Assembly: GCA_019358875.1 (NCBI GenBank)
Contig: JAHHIF010000005.1
Location: 62,001 to 126,000, forward strand
DNA length: 64,000 nucleotides
From: Symplocastrum torsivum CPER-KK1
GTDB lineage: Bacteria; Cyanobacteriota; Cyanobacteriia; Cyanobacteriales; Coleofasciculaceae
Direction: 5' to 3'
The stretch's first letter is position 1. The number at the start of each line of letters is the position of its first letter. Positions 8,572 through 18,070 of the stretch are shown here, piece after piece. Under the pieces are notes generated by a model, which saw only the letters and a program-made list of their open reading frames with translations, was not told the DNA's origin and ran no database searches. A program made the position numbers and the translations under genes.

Positions 8572-8606
8572 AATTCCCAATTCCCAATTCCCAATTCCCA
8601 ATTCCC
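8572..8606. repeat. STRR, five AATTCCC heptamers
   Basis: Five perfect tandem copies of AATTCCC end two bases before the stop codon of the large membrane protein gene (stop at 8608-8610). Two further AATTCCC units occur at about 52924-52938. The exact abutment to a stop codon suggests that the array grew up to the limit of the gene. Confidence 0.8.
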
Positions 8607-8607
8607 T

Positions 8608-11600
8608 TCACTCCCAAGCGCCTAACTCACTGCGGCTGGTGTGTAACACAGAAGCGATTTGGTTGCGACGGGTTTCAAAGTTAGCTGCCATACCAATGAA
8701 AATGATGCCAACAATTAAACCCACTACCCACTTGATGAATGGATAGCGGGAGATGAGAACAATTAGCTGATAAGACGCTGTTAGTAGAAACGTTGCAGTC
8801 CCAACAAAGAGAAACGCTCGTACTCGTAAGGTTAATCCCGCAAAAATCGTAATTATGCTGATGATTCCCGGAATAATTCCTGTTTCTTGATGAAAGAGTA
8901 AGGCGACTAGGCAAATTGCACCACTTCCTAGGATGCGAAGATAGTGACGCAGTTGCCTTTGCTCTTTTCGCTTCAAGTCTGAATCAAATTGAGCAATATA
9001 GAGTAAGGATAAACCTAAAACTGTTGCATACCACAAAGGGTCAGTTAATTGTAGCCGCTCAAACCAACGTGCGATCGCCCAATCAATCAGCAGTACACTA
9101 ATATAGGTCAAACGAATATTGGAGCTGCGTTTGGCAATCCAGGCATAGTATCCCGCTACTAGGAGTAAACTTGCATCAGAAATCGCCTCAGTTGTCAAGC
9201 AGGCAGTAAGCAGTGGGAGGAGTATCGCAGAGTGTTTCCAAGGAGTCGGATGCCATCCCCATTTATGCCAAGGTAACTCGAACATTGCATACGCTGAACC
9301 ACAAGCCATCAGGGCAAACCAGGCATCTAGCACACTGAGTTCCGTCCAAAGTAAGCGGGCAGAGACACCTGTAGCGGCGACTTCAATCACACCAACATAC
9401 ACCCATTCTTGAGCTGCCTTAACATCAGGATTTCGGCGTCCCTGTACTAGGGCATACCCACCAAGAACCAGGCTGAGAACAATTGTTGTTCCTGCTAAAC
9501 GTGGTACAGTTGCTACAGATACAGCAGTGATTACGGCAAACACTAGTAGTAAGCTTGCAATTGCCCAATGGATGTGCGCTGTGCTTTTGAGTTCTGCCAT
9601 ACTCAAGCGCCAAAGACGCTCAATGCGCGAGTGCCAAAACCAAGCCAATAAGCGATAAGCTAATGCGATCGCAGTTGCGACTCCGGCTAAAATTGTCAAC
9701 GCATCGACTAAACTGCCCCCTTGTGTCTGTAGCATCTGGTAAATCACCAGTTCATACCAAGCCAACGAGATACCCGCCAGGGAGAAATACGTCAGTGGCT
9801 TCCACTCCTCCCGCCGCCTCCCAACACCAACTCCCGTTAGGGCAGCACCGAGAATTAGCAAGCCTGTCCAACTGGTAAAATGACCCCAACGCAACCCAAT
9901 CCCTAGAAGCGCATACAGCAACGGCAATATCTCAATACTCCGTAAAGGCACAGGTTGACGTTCCTGGGCAAGCCACCAATCACTTGCAATCAGTGTGACG
10001 AGTCCTAGGATAATATTGGCAGTTGCCAGTTCTAACGTCGCACCCCCACTCAGCAGAATTGCTTGGGCAAGAACAATTTCAGCTGCCCAACTGAGGCTAT
10101 AGACAACAGTATTGCTAGGTTGTTGCCAGTAACGGCAGAAAATGGCGACTCCAGTTAGGGTAGATGCAGCGAGGTACTCCCAGCTAGAGGGAAACAACGC
10201 TAAATAACTGCCAATGCTATGAACTGTTAGCATCAACAACTCATAGCAGCACAAGCCAACTGCCCAATTATCAGATGCCTCAGCATACAGGGCGGCTATC
10301 GTGCCGGAACGTTGCTGGAGTACGTTGCGTATCAGCCACAATACCAGAGTTGCGATCGCACCTACCAAAAACCAACCCGCAACCGTTAGCCGTGGCAAGC
10401 CTGGAACGCCCTCCCAAAGCAAGACTCCGATAAAACTCAGTGCAAAGCCAATCGTGATTCTTGTCGCTAGCGTTTGGCGCAGATAGCGCGTATTGACTAA
10501 CATTAGCCCTGTGGCAAAACTCAAACCAATTAGCCTTACTCCGGGTATCCATAGCGTTAGGGCTTGCGTTACAACCAATGCGGCAACACTTAGCCACGAA
10601 GCTTGTCTTCTTCTCGGTTCAGCCGTGCGAGTGGCAACCCCAGTTAGACACAGTGGTGTCAACAGCCACAATAACCCCGCTTCCTGATTGACAGGTGTAG
10701 CAAAAACTCCAGAAGGATAAGTATCATTCAGCAGCAATGTATAGCTCAACCCAGACAGCACAAAACCCAGATGCCATGCACTGCGTCGCCAAATTGGGGA
10801 ATCGGAAAAAACGCTGTAGCTCCACTCAATTACCATAGCGATGAGTAAGAGGCTTGCCCATACTGTTTGGCTCAAATTGGGGAATAGCCAGTCAATCGTA
10901 GAAGCGATGCTGAGCAATCCCGTTACATGAGTTAGGTAGACTAATTCTGTGCGAGTAGGAGACCAACGAACGGTAACTGTCGCTAAGGTGATAGTGGATA
11001 GCAAAAGATTAAGCGATCGCACTGTAGGATTGAGCAGACTCACTAACGTCAGCAATAACCCAAAAACGAAGGTTAGCTGTTCTCCAAAACTCGCTACTTC
11101 CCGTTTTTCGGCGCGATAAATCCAATCCGTTAGCGCCACCATTGCAACCAAATAGGGAAATAGCGCCAAACCTAGCAAAGCATCGGGGACAGTTTGAGAA
11201 TTCGTCAGTTGGGTGAAAAACGTAACTATTCCTTGTTGCAACTCTGGCGGTACCAAGCGCCAAACTAACCAATGTGCCTGTAAGCCAACCGCGAAAATCG
11301 CAATGAGTTCACGATTTCCCCAAAACCGCTGCAAGCGATTCGCGAAAAACCACAAAGCTAATCCACTCACAGCCGTTGCTTGCCAGGGAAAAGATTCTCT
11401 TACCGAAACTAACCAACCAATGAGTAATAAACTTCCACCAATACCTTCCCAGATTTTGGACTGAAAGGAAGCTGACTCTGGCGTTGTCTCCAATTGCCCC
11501 AATCGTGCTAATAGCCAACCACAAATACCAATCGCCAAGCCCAATTGGGCAACTGGTAACTGAATTACAAAAATTGCACGTCCTAGCAGTACAGCGAGAG

Positions 11601-12648
11601 CATAGATAACAATCAAACTGCCGATAGGAGTACTAGGGAGCGTTTTCTCGCTCCGAGATGCCCCTAAATCAGAGTTAACACGGAGGGCTTTAACTAAATT
11701 CTCCCCCCTTTTTAAGGCCGGAGCTTTAGTGAGGAGCTGGGGGGGATCTGAATTTAACGGGGAAGAGTGTGAAAGTTTGCTTGAAACTGAGCTTCGCGTT
11801 GCTGTGCGAGTGTCGGAGTCGGCTATTATACTGCGCCCCTGACTATCTGCTGTTATCAATTTTTCAGATTGAGGGAGTGTATGACGTTTGGGTAGAAGAA
11901 TTGCAGTTCCCACCATCCCCAAATAGACGGCTATCAGGGGAAATCCCGACCACTGCCAGCCCCAATGCAGGTAACTCAGCCATAAAATCAGAAAGGCGTT
12001 AGGAGCGAAACGCGAAGCATTTTCCTTAATGTCTTGGTTGAGTAGTGTAATTGTCGTAAGGGTAAGAGATGCGATCGCAATGACAATCCATTCCAAAGGA
12101 TTACGCCACAAGCCAAAGCTATCCATCGCCCAGAAGTTCACGGGTATCAGTAGCAGTGTAACCAGTCGCAAGGTTTGAGCCGTCAACTGTAAATCTTGCC
12201 TACCTGCCCAAAAGCTTCCAAACCAGAAGATTACGGTGTATGCCCACAACACGCCATACTGTCCAGCTGCCGGGAAATTCTGCCATTGAGTAGCCGCCAG
12301 TACCCCAGAAGACACCACCACCAGAAAAACGCCCAAAAACAGTAGCCACCGGACACTCAATTCGTCCTTCAGGGAGTGCCACATCCGGGAAAGAGGCGAC
12401 TCCGTGCGTGTTTTAACAGTGGGTGTATCTACTTCATCCGTGTCTGATGTGGCGACTTGAGGCACTGGCGCAGGAGTCGTAACGGGTTCCGGCAGAGGAG
12501 AACTTAAATACCTGCGGCATAACTCCCTTACTTGAGCATCACTAAGCAAACCTAAACGCAACCAAACATCCAACCCCTCAAGCAACTGTGGTTGCGAGGC
12601 TTTCACGGTGAGTTCAATTCTGAGCGATCCGTCGAGTTGAGATGTCAT
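8608..12648 (-). CDS. Very large polytopic membrane protein, unknown function
   Basis: A 1346-residue protein. Residues 1 to about 55 are a soluble segment (LEGLDVWLRLGLLSDAQVRE), followed by a Pro/Thr-rich linker and, from about residue 95, an almost unbroken series of hydrophobic segments to residue 1325, on the order of 30 or more transmembrane helices. A hydrophilic loop at about residues 255-340 interrupts the first block; part of it (residues ~298-319) is the translation of a GC-rich dispersed repeat. I see no transporter signature, ATPase motif or catalytic motif. The size and helix number recall uncharacterised multi-pass proteins of cyanobacteria. It has no obvious operon partner. 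The ATG at 12648 is the only reasonable start. Confidence 0.8.
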   Translation of the reverse strand: MTSQLDGSLRIELTVKASQPQLLEGLDVWLRLGLLSDAQVRELCRRYLSSPLPEPVTTPAPVPQVATSDTDEVDTPTVKTRTESPLSRMWHSLKDELSVRWLLFLGVFLVVVSSGVLAATQWQNFPAAGQYGVLWAYTVIFWFGSFWAGRQDLQLTAQTLRLVTLLLIPVNFWAMDSFGLWRNPLEWIVIAIASLTLTTITLLNQDIKENASRFAPNAFLILWLSYLHWGWQWSGFPLIAVYLGMVGTAILLPKRHTLPQSEKLITADSQGRSIIADSDTRTATRSSVSSKLSHSSPLNSDPPQLLTKAPALKRGENLVKALRVNSDLGASRSEKTLPSTPIGSLIVIYALAVLLGRAIFVIQLPVAQLGLAIGICGWLLARLGQLETTPESASFQSKIWEGIGGSLLLIGWLVSVRESFPWQATAVSGLALWFFANRLQRFWGNRELIAIFAVGLQAHWLVWRLVPPELQQGIVTFFTQLTNSQTVPDALLGLALFPYLVAMVALTDWIYRAEKREVASFGEQLTFVFGLLLTLVSLLNPTVRSLNLLLSTITLATVTVRWSPTRTELVYLTHVTGLLSIASTIDWLFPNLSQTVWASLLLIAMVIEWSYSVFSDSPIWRRSAWHLGFVLSGLSYTLLLNDTYPSGVFATPVNQEAGLLWLLTPLCLTGVATRTAEPRRRQASWLSVAALVVTQALTLWIPGVRLIGLSFATGLMLVNTRYLRQTLATRITIGFALSFIGVLLWEGVPGLPRLTVAGWFLVGAIATLVLWLIRNVLQQRSGTIAALYAEASDNWAVGLCCYELLMLTVHSIGSYLALFPSSWEYLAASTLTGVAIFCRYWQQPSNTVVYSLSWAAEIVLAQAILLSGGATLELATANIILGLVTLIASDWWLAQERQPVPLRSIEILPLLYALLGIGLRWGHFTSWTGLLILGAALTGVGVGRRREEWKPLTYFSLAGISLAWYELVIYQMLQTQGGSLVDALTILAGVATAIALAYRLLAWFWHSRIERLWRLSMAELKSTAHIHWAIASLLLVFAVITAVSVATVPRLAGTTIVLSLVLGGYALVQGRRNPDVKAAQEWVYVGVIEVAATGVSARLLWTELSVLDAWFALMACGSAYAMFELPWHKWGWHPTPWKHSAILLPLLTACLTTEAISDASLLLVAGYYAWIAKRSSNIRLTYISVLLIDWAIARWFERLQLTDPLWYATVLGLSLLYIAQFDSDLKRKEQRQLRHYLRILGSGAICLVALLFHQETGIIPGIISIITIFAGLTLRVRAFLFVGTATFLLTASYQLIVLISRYPFIKWVVGLIVGIIFIGMAANFETRRNQIASVLHTSRSELGAWE
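11690..11757. repeat. GC-rich palindromic repeat inside a coding region
   Basis: CTCCCCCCTTTTTAAGG at 11701-11717 and GGGGGGGATC at about 11739-11748 form the arms of an element resembling the intergenic copy at 26147-26225. Here it lies in frame within the large membrane protein and encodes part of a hydrophilic loop (residues ~298-319), read as DPPQLLTKAPALKRGENL. Confidence 0.6.
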
Positions 12649-12896
12649 AACTTCACGAGAACTCAGTTGAGAAGAGGGGGCTGCACTAGGTTGCTGTAGT
12701 ACCTATCTCCGGAAGCTTTGCAACATATGCAAGCAGTCTACTGCTTTATTTCCGAAATAATGTTGATATTTTGTATCGTGTGTGAACCTTGACTAAGCCC
12801 TGGGTTACACAAACAAAACTTGCCTACACTAGTCCTCTCTTTATGGATTTTCTGCTAACTACGCTCAGTACCTTCCGTTGATAAGGCGATCGCTTC

Positions 12897-13079
12897 GTGA
12901 TTCACTTACCATTTTGCGTAGCTAAAAGAACTAATAAGGGCTATCGTGTTGGGCAAGTGCGGAACCGTAGTCAGCTTGAAAACCATAAAACTGGGCAGCC
13001 TATCAAGCCGGATACCAGAACTGGACGGTTCATGGATGCCAGCGATAAGCCGTTTAAGGGTGTTCGTAAGGAAGAATAG
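12897..13079 (+). CDS. Small basic protein, possibly conserved
   Basis: A frame of 60 residues from a GTG. The part from residue 14 on (KGYRVGQVRNRSQ, HKTGQPIKPDTRTGRF, KPFKGVRKE) is strongly basic, glycine- and threonine-rich, and resembles from memory short conserved bacterial proteins that read NRSQ..NPKTG..VKRDT.TGRF...K..P(F/Y)KGVR. The first 9 residues (IHLPFCVAK) do not look conserved, so the true start is uncertain; codon 9 is GTA, which is not a start codon. A stem-loop follows at 13096-13132. No function is proposed. Confidence 0.5.
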   Translation: MIHLPFCVAKRTNKGYRVGQVRNRSQLENHKTGQPIKPDTRTGRFMDASDKPFKGVRKEE

Positions 13080-13095
13080 GCTCTTATTTTTCCTA

Positions 13096-13132
13096 AAAAG
13101 GGGTAGCGATCGCACAAAAGCATTACCCTTTT
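13096..13132 (+). terminator. Likely terminator after the small basic gene
   Basis: AAAAGGGGTA and TACCCTTTT pair with one bulged G; the loop contains a HIP1 site. The downstream arm runs into TTTTATTTAT. It lies 16 bp after the stop of the 60-residue frame and before the Uma2 gene. Confidence 0.5.
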
Positions 13133-13181
13133 ATTTATCTATATTTAATAGTAAGAAGAAAAATAGTTGGGGATTTAAGTA

Positions 13182-13769
13182 ATGGTAACACAGACACAAC
13201 AACGTTATTACACGCCAGAAGAGTATTTGGAATTAGAGGAAACGGCTGAAAACAAAAGCGAATACCTTGATGGAAGGATAGTACCAATGGCAGGAGCATC
13301 CCTCAATCACAACCGCCTTATCCTAAATTTTTGTCTCTACTTGAAACCCGCTTTGAGGGGGCAAGGTTATGAAGTATTCATGAGTGACGTTCGCCTGTGG
13401 ATACCACGTTATCGTGTTTATACTTATCCAAATGTTATGGTCATTCAAGGAGAACCAGTTCTTCATGAAAACCGCAACGATACGGTTACTAACCCTTTGA
13501 TGATAGTTGAGGTTTGGTCAAAAAGCACGAAGAATTACGATCAAGGGGATAAGTTTGATTATTATCGCTCTATTCTTGAGTTTAGAGAATATGTTTTAAT
13601 TGACCAGTACAAGGTTAACGTTAAACATTTTGCTAAAACCTCTGAGGGTAAGTGGCTGTTAACAGAGTATGAATCGGCAGAGACGGTGTTATCTCTTTCT
13701 GCATTAGAGTTCCAAATTCAGTTGAGCGAAATTTATGAGGGGATTAAGTTTGAGAACCGTGAGGAATAA
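13182..13769 (+). CDS. Uma2/DUF820-family protein, active-site Asp replaced
   Basis: A 195-residue Uma2-type protein (PD-(D/E)xK nuclease fold): YYTPEEYLELEETAENKSEY, then YLDGRIVPMAGAS, HNRLILN, YPNVMVI, MIVEVWSKST and YRSILEFREYVLIDQ. The family motif at the first metal-binding position is normally Pro-Asp; here it is Pro-Asn (YPNV), while the Glu of VEV is kept. Catalysis may be lost. Cyanobacteria hold many Uma2 paralogs of unknown role; another is at 50119-50706. It starts with ATG at 13182, with no strong ribosome binding site. Confidence 0.85.
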   Translation: MVTQTQQRYYTPEEYLELEETAENKSEYLDGRIVPMAGASLNHNRLILNFCLYLKPALRGQGYEVFMSDVRLWIPRYRVYTYPNVMVIQGEPVLHENRNDTVTNPLMIVEVWSKSTKNYDQGDKFDYYRSILEFREYVLIDQYKVNVKHFAKTSEGKWLLTEYESAETVLSLSALEFQIQLSEIYEGIKFENREE

Positions 13770-13830
13770 TTAGTATCAGACAGATAGCGCCTCAGCTAAT
13801 TTTGTTGTTGGATAAAAAATACCCAAAAAC

Positions 13831-16800
13831 TTAATAATGAAGCTGAGAAAAGAGGTTATTCTCAACAGCACCCAACATCTTTAGTGTGGATTGTTGAGCT
13901 TCTGTTAAGCCAACAACGCCTGTAATATTAATCCCTTCATAAGGTCGAGGGACTTGCAGTGTTTTGATACACTTGTTTGCACTAGTTGTAGAATCTTGAG
14001 GAAATTTTTGCCATAACTTAATAGTTTCATCTTGGCTACAACTAGCGAGGATGTTACCATCTGGACTAAAGGCAAGGAATCTCACCCATTTATCATGTCC
14101 TTGCAGAACTTGATAGCGCTGTGCGATCGCATAATCTCTCAGTGCTTCACCTCCACAAGAGCAAGCTGAGTGTGAAATATCCCAACATTTCACCACCGCA
14201 TCTGCACCACTACTGGCAAAAGTTTGCCCATCCGGATTAAAGACAACTGACAACACAGGGCCAGTGTGTGCCTCCAAGGTTTGGTAACATTCTCCTGTAT
14301 TGAGATGCCAAAGCTTCACCATTCCATCAGCACTGCCACTAATGAGGAAATGCTTGTCTGGACTAATCGCACAAGTGCGAATCCAACTTCTATGTCCTGA
14401 TAACGTTCTTACACATCGACCCGTGTGGACATCCCAAAGCTTGATGGTTTGGTCTTGGCTACTACTAGCAAGCAGTTGCCCATCTAGACTAAGAGCAATT
14501 GACCAAACTCCACCATTGTGTCCAGTGCAGGTGTAGTGACATTGACCTGTGCGAGTATTCCAAAATTTGATGGTTCCATCGAGGCTACCCGTATAGAGGG
14601 TTTGTCCATCTGGGCTGAAGATGACAGAAAACACCGCATCTTTATGTCCTCTCAGCGTTTGCAGACATTGTCCCGTGTAAGCATTCCATAATTTGAGCGT
14701 GTGGTCTTCGCTACCACTAGCAAGGACTTTACCATCTGGACTAAATGCCACTGACCAAACCCAACTCCTATGTCCTTGTAAGCCGCCAAGATACTGTCCT
14801 GTATTAATATCCCACAATCGAATTATCCTGTCTTGACTACCACTGGCTAGAGTCGTGCCTTGAGGGTTGAAAGCAAGCGACCAAACTCCATTACTGTGTC
14901 CCTGCAAGGTTTTAATACAGAGGTTGCTGCGCGTCTCCCATAACCGCACAGATTGGTCTTCGCTACTACTGGCTAAAAGGTAGTTATCAGGACTAAAAGC
15001 AACTGAGGAAATCCAACTTGTATGCCCTCTCAGGACTCTCAATACTTCACCCGTGTGGTAATTCCAAAGGCATACCGATTGGTCATCACTGCCACTAGCA
15101 AGGGTTTGTCCATTGGGACTAAAGGCAACCGTTCGGATTTGTCCAGAGTGTCCTTTTAGAGATTTGACGCACTTCCCTTGGCTAACATCCCAAAGTTTAA
15201 CCGTGCGATCGCGACTACCACTTGCCAGCGTGCGACCATCAGGACTAAAGCCAATCGACCATATCCAGTCCGTATGTTCTGCAAGAGTTTCTAAGCATTC
15301 ACCTGTATTAACGTCCCAAAGTTTAACTGTGTGGTCGTAACTGCCGCTAGCAAGAAGATAACCTGTGTGATGTTGAATCTTAACTCCCCCCTTACTAAGA
15401 GGCATCTGATTTTTGCCAGAGAGATTCTTGTATGTTCCTCTTGCAGAGTATTCGGGAGCAAATGCTATAGAACGGACTTCATCAGTGTGTCCGGATAAAA
15501 CACTCTTGAGTTCACCTGTTTTAATATCCCAAATCCTGACCAAGTGGTCTTCACTACCACTAGCGAGAAGAAAACCATCAGGACTAAAGGCAAGGGAAAA
15601 AACGCGATCGCAAAATCCTTGTAGCGTTAGTACACATTGCCCAGTTTGGACATCCCATAAATTCACCGTGCGGTTGGCACTGCTTGCCAAAAAGCGACCA
15701 TTTGGACTAAAGGCAACAGACCAAATCCATCCCTCATCAACCTTACAAGTCAGTAGTTGTTTCCCATCAGCCACTTGCCAAACGTGAATTTCATGATTGA
15801 CATCACCCGTTGCTAACAACCTGCCATCGGGACTAAAGGCAATAGATAAGATTTGACTAAACGTTTGTGTAAAAACCGACTTAGCTAGATTGGCATGAGC
15901 AAAATTAACCTGATGGAGTTCACTTCGACCTAGGTAGGCTTGCCAAACTGTAAGATGGGAAAAATCCCAACCACTCAGGTTTGATGAGAGCTTGCAAAGC
16001 AGGTTGAGAATATTCCCGCCAACATAACCTGTTTCCTGAGGAGACTTCCGGCGTAACTGAGAGAGGATTTGCCGAAATAGCTCCTCCAGGTTCTCTTGGC
16101 TATAGGTATCAAGCAATCTATCCAAAACAGGCTTGAGAATTAGGCGAGTTTGAGTGTCCCGAATATAATCTTTTGCCTGAGCCTTAATTAAAGCATGGGT
16201 CTTGAACAAGCGAGGATGAAGCTTTCCCTGTCGCCATTCCCGACTCCCTATCTCTCTACAAACGTGCCAAATCAAGTGCTCAGTCATGTATTCCATGACA
16301 ACAGGTTGCAGAGTGAAAAGGGTCTGACTCTTTTCAATAAGCGTAGGCATCGCTTTGTCAATGAGACATCGTCTTTCTAGGGAGGTTAACGCCTCTAGTA
16401 AGTCAGCAAGAGACACCTGTGGAACAAAATCTGCCCGCAATTCTGATAATGAAACTGGCTCTCGATCAATCGCCAGCCAATACATCACCTGCTGCTCTAA
16501 ATCTGATAAACGGTCAATCTGACGCGCCAGCAAATCCCGAATATCCCCAAAAACCGAGGTACCCTGCCCAAGCACCTCAAGAAACTTGCTAATGCTGCCA
16601 TCAAAGAAATCCTTAATTGCCCCCGCTACCATTTTTAAAGCAAGCGGGTTACCTGCATAGTGTTTAGTTAAAATTCTCCAGTCGTCCGCAGAACCAGAAA
16701 AATTCCCTTTGAGGCTAAAAATTTCCTGTCCCACACTTGCTGGTAAACCAGTAAGACGAAGCGATCGCACTGGCAGTGTCTCCCCTTCTTCAGCGGCAAG

Positions 16801-17628
16801 ACATCTGGGTTTCTCGCGACTAGTGAGTACGAGCGTACTTTGATGATTCGTTTCCCCAATACACTTTAAGAGCTGACCATAACCTTCATACCCAGGTTGA
16901 TAGCCACCATTGCAGTCACCTGGTTGCATGATTGTCTCTCCGTTATCAAATACAAGTAAGCAACGGTAGGAGCGTAAGTAATTTAGGAGACGCAAGATGC
17001 GACCATCAAGGGTGTTTGGTAAATCAGTTTCCTGTTGATTGGAAAGAAACTGGATGAGATCAGCGAGGAGTTCTAAAACAGGTGGCGCATTACGGAGACT
17101 TCGCCAAATCACATACTCAAATTCCCCCTGAATCTGTTTGGCTAGCTTTACCGATAAAGACGTTTTGCCGATTCCACCCATACCGAATAAACCAACAACT
17201 CGGCAGCGATCGCAACATACCCATTGTTCAAGTTTGGCTAGTTCTTCTGTGCGTCCGTAAAAAACCGAGACATCAGTGGCATCTCCCCAGTCTGTACGGG
17301 TGGTGATTGGTGATTGGTAATTGGTGACTAGGGATTGGGAAGAGAAAGCTGTCTCAGGAGAGGGTGCAATTGAAAATCCTTTGGCTTTTCGCTTGAGGAC
17401 TAACTGAACATTACTCTTGGTTACCTTTTCCCCAAAAGCTTGAGAAAGCAATTGCCAAAGTTGGGAGCCTGTTTGCTTGACATAACCCACTTCATAGCCA
17501 GAGTTTTTTGCGATCGCCTGATAAGACTGTTCTTCCCAAGCATGACGAAACACTGTCACTTGCAGCTTGCTCAAACGTTCTTCGCTTAAGGTTTTCTCAA
17601 CTATTAGGAGTGCATCTTCAGTATTCAT
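13831..17628 (-). CDS. NB-ARC STAND ATPase with 14 WD40 repeats
   Basis: A 1265-residue signalling protein. Residues 1 to about 85 form a helix-turn-helix-like domain ([19 protein letters not shown]). FYGRTEEL (123-130) opens the NB-ARC domain, with the P-loop GMGGIGKT at 149-156, a Walker B strand CLLVFDN and the sensor VLTSREKP. Helical domains follow, with [13 protein letters not shown] as in NB-ARC/APAF-type proteins. The C-terminal half holds 14 WD40 repeats (for example [20 protein letters not shown]), enough for two seven-bladed propellers. Repeat 4 carries an extra loop of about 25 residues derived from a dispersed repeat. Such proteins are thought to sense a ligand through the propellers and signal through the N-terminal domain. 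Some relatives act in phage defence, but nothing here shows that role. Confidence 0.9.
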   Translation of the reverse strand: MNTEDALLIVEKTLSEERLSKLQVTVFRHAWEEQSYQAIAKNSGYEVGYVKQTGSQLWQLLSQAFGEKVTKSNVQLVLKRKAKGFSIAPSPETAFSSQSLVTNYQSPITTRTDWGDATDVSVFYGRTEELAKLEQWVCCDRCRVVGLFGMGGIGKTSLSVKLAKQIQGEFEYVIWRSLRNAPPVLELLADLIQFLSNQQETDLPNTLDGRILRLLNYLRSYRCLLVFDNGETIMQPGDCNGGYQPGYEGYGQLLKCIGETNHQSTLVLTSREKPRCLAAEEGETLPVRSLRLTGLPASVGQEIFSLKGNFSGSADDWRILTKHYAGNPLALKMVAGAIKDFFDGSISKFLEVLGQGTSVFGDIRDLLARQIDRLSDLEQQVMYWLAIDREPVSLSELRADFVPQVSLADLLEALTSLERRCLIDKAMPTLIEKSQTLFTLQPVVMEYMTEHLIWHVCREIGSREWRQGKLHPRLFKTHALIKAQAKDYIRDTQTRLILKPVLDRLLDTYSQENLEELFRQILSQLRRKSPQETGYVGGNILNLLCKLSSNLSGWDFSHLTVWQAYLGRSELHQVNFAHANLAKSVFTQTFSQILSIAFSPDGRLLATGDVNHEIHVWQVADGKQLLTCKVDEGWIWSVAFSPNGRFLASSANRTVNLWDVQTGQCVLTLQGFCDRVFSLAFSPDGFLLASGSEDHLVRIWDIKTGELKSVLSGHTDEVRSIAFAPEYSARGTYKNLSGKNQMPLSKGGVKIQHHTGYLLASGSYDHTVKLWDVNTGECLETLAEHTDWIWSIGFSPDGRTLASGSRDRTVKLWDVSQGKCVKSLKGHSGQIRTVAFSPNGQTLASGSDDQSVCLWNYHTGEVLRVLRGHTSWISSVAFSPDNYLLASSSEDQSVRLWETRSNLCIKTLQGHSNGVWSLAFNPQGTTLASGSQDRIIRLWDINTGQYLGGLQGHRSWVWSVAFSPDGKVLASGSEDHTLKLWNAYTGQCLQTLRGHKDAVFSVIFSPDGQTLYTGSLDGTIKFWNTRTGQCHYTCTGHNGGVWSIALSLDGQLLASSSQDQTIKLWDVHTGRCVRTLSGHRSWIRTCAISPDKHFLISGSADGMVKLWHLNTGECYQTLEAHTGPVLSVVFNPDGQTFASSGADAVVKCWDISHSACSCGGEALRDYAIAQRYQVLQGHDKWVRFLAFSPDGNILASCSQDETIKLWQKFPQDSTTSANKCIKTLQVPRPYEGINITGVVGLTEAQQSTLKMLGAVENNLFSQLHY
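15376..15412. repeat. Dispersed-repeat fragment inside WD40 repeat 4
   Basis: The CCCCCCTTACTAAG segment in this stretch resembles the arm of the GC-rich element at 26147-26225. On the coding strand it reads [11 protein letters not shown] and enlarges one WD40 blade in frame. The insertion falls in a surface loop between the first and second strands, where it would be tolerated. Confidence 0.45.
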
Positions 17629-18070
17629 CAGTAAACACTAGCCCTATCCAAGCATTCAACTAGCTACACAAGACACAACAGAATTTTGTTTACCCTTACA
17701 CTCCCTACCCTCAGCAAGTCTCAATCTTAGTTCTCTAGACACTTGCAAAACTTGATTAGACGTGTATCGTACAGGTTTCGGAAAACCGCCTACTGTTACT
17801 TAGATGACATTCTGAGGACTTTGCCCTGAGTATTGTCGAACTTTTATCGAACCTTTATCGCACCTTTGAGAACCCTGGAAATTGAAGGACACTGCTAATC
17901 TTTCTTTAAACCAAAGCTGATACCAAGTAGCACTCAGCTATCAGCCGTCAGCTTTGATCTGGTAGTCCGTACCTAGGTGCGCTGTTTGAGCAACTTGATA
18001 AGGCAAAAGCAACTAATGGTCGGTGGTTAGTCAATAACAGATAACGGTCAGTCGCAAGGAGAGTCTACTA
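17629..18070. promoter_or_regulatory. Divergent intergenic region, NB-ARC gene / ABC lipoprotein gene
   Basis: This 442-bp gap must hold the promoters of two divergent genes. I looked for an NtcA palindrome (GTA-N8-TAC) and found none; near sequences such as GTATCGTAC and GTAGTCCGTAC have the wrong spacing. Repeat-like CAGCTATCAGCCGTCAGC lies at about 17936-17953. A GGAG ribosome binding site (CAAGGAGAG) precedes the GTG at 18071. No gene is seen. Confidence 0.4.

Noticed and set aside
8572..8606. Possible CRISPR-like repeats (also the other heptamer arrays)
   Set aside because: Units are 7 bp without spacers; these are STRRs. No cas genes are present in the window.
17629..18070. NtcA control of the amidase/ABC cluster
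   Set aside because: No GTA-N8-TAC was found upstream of the lipoprotein gene; the near matches have 3 or 5 bases between the half sites.
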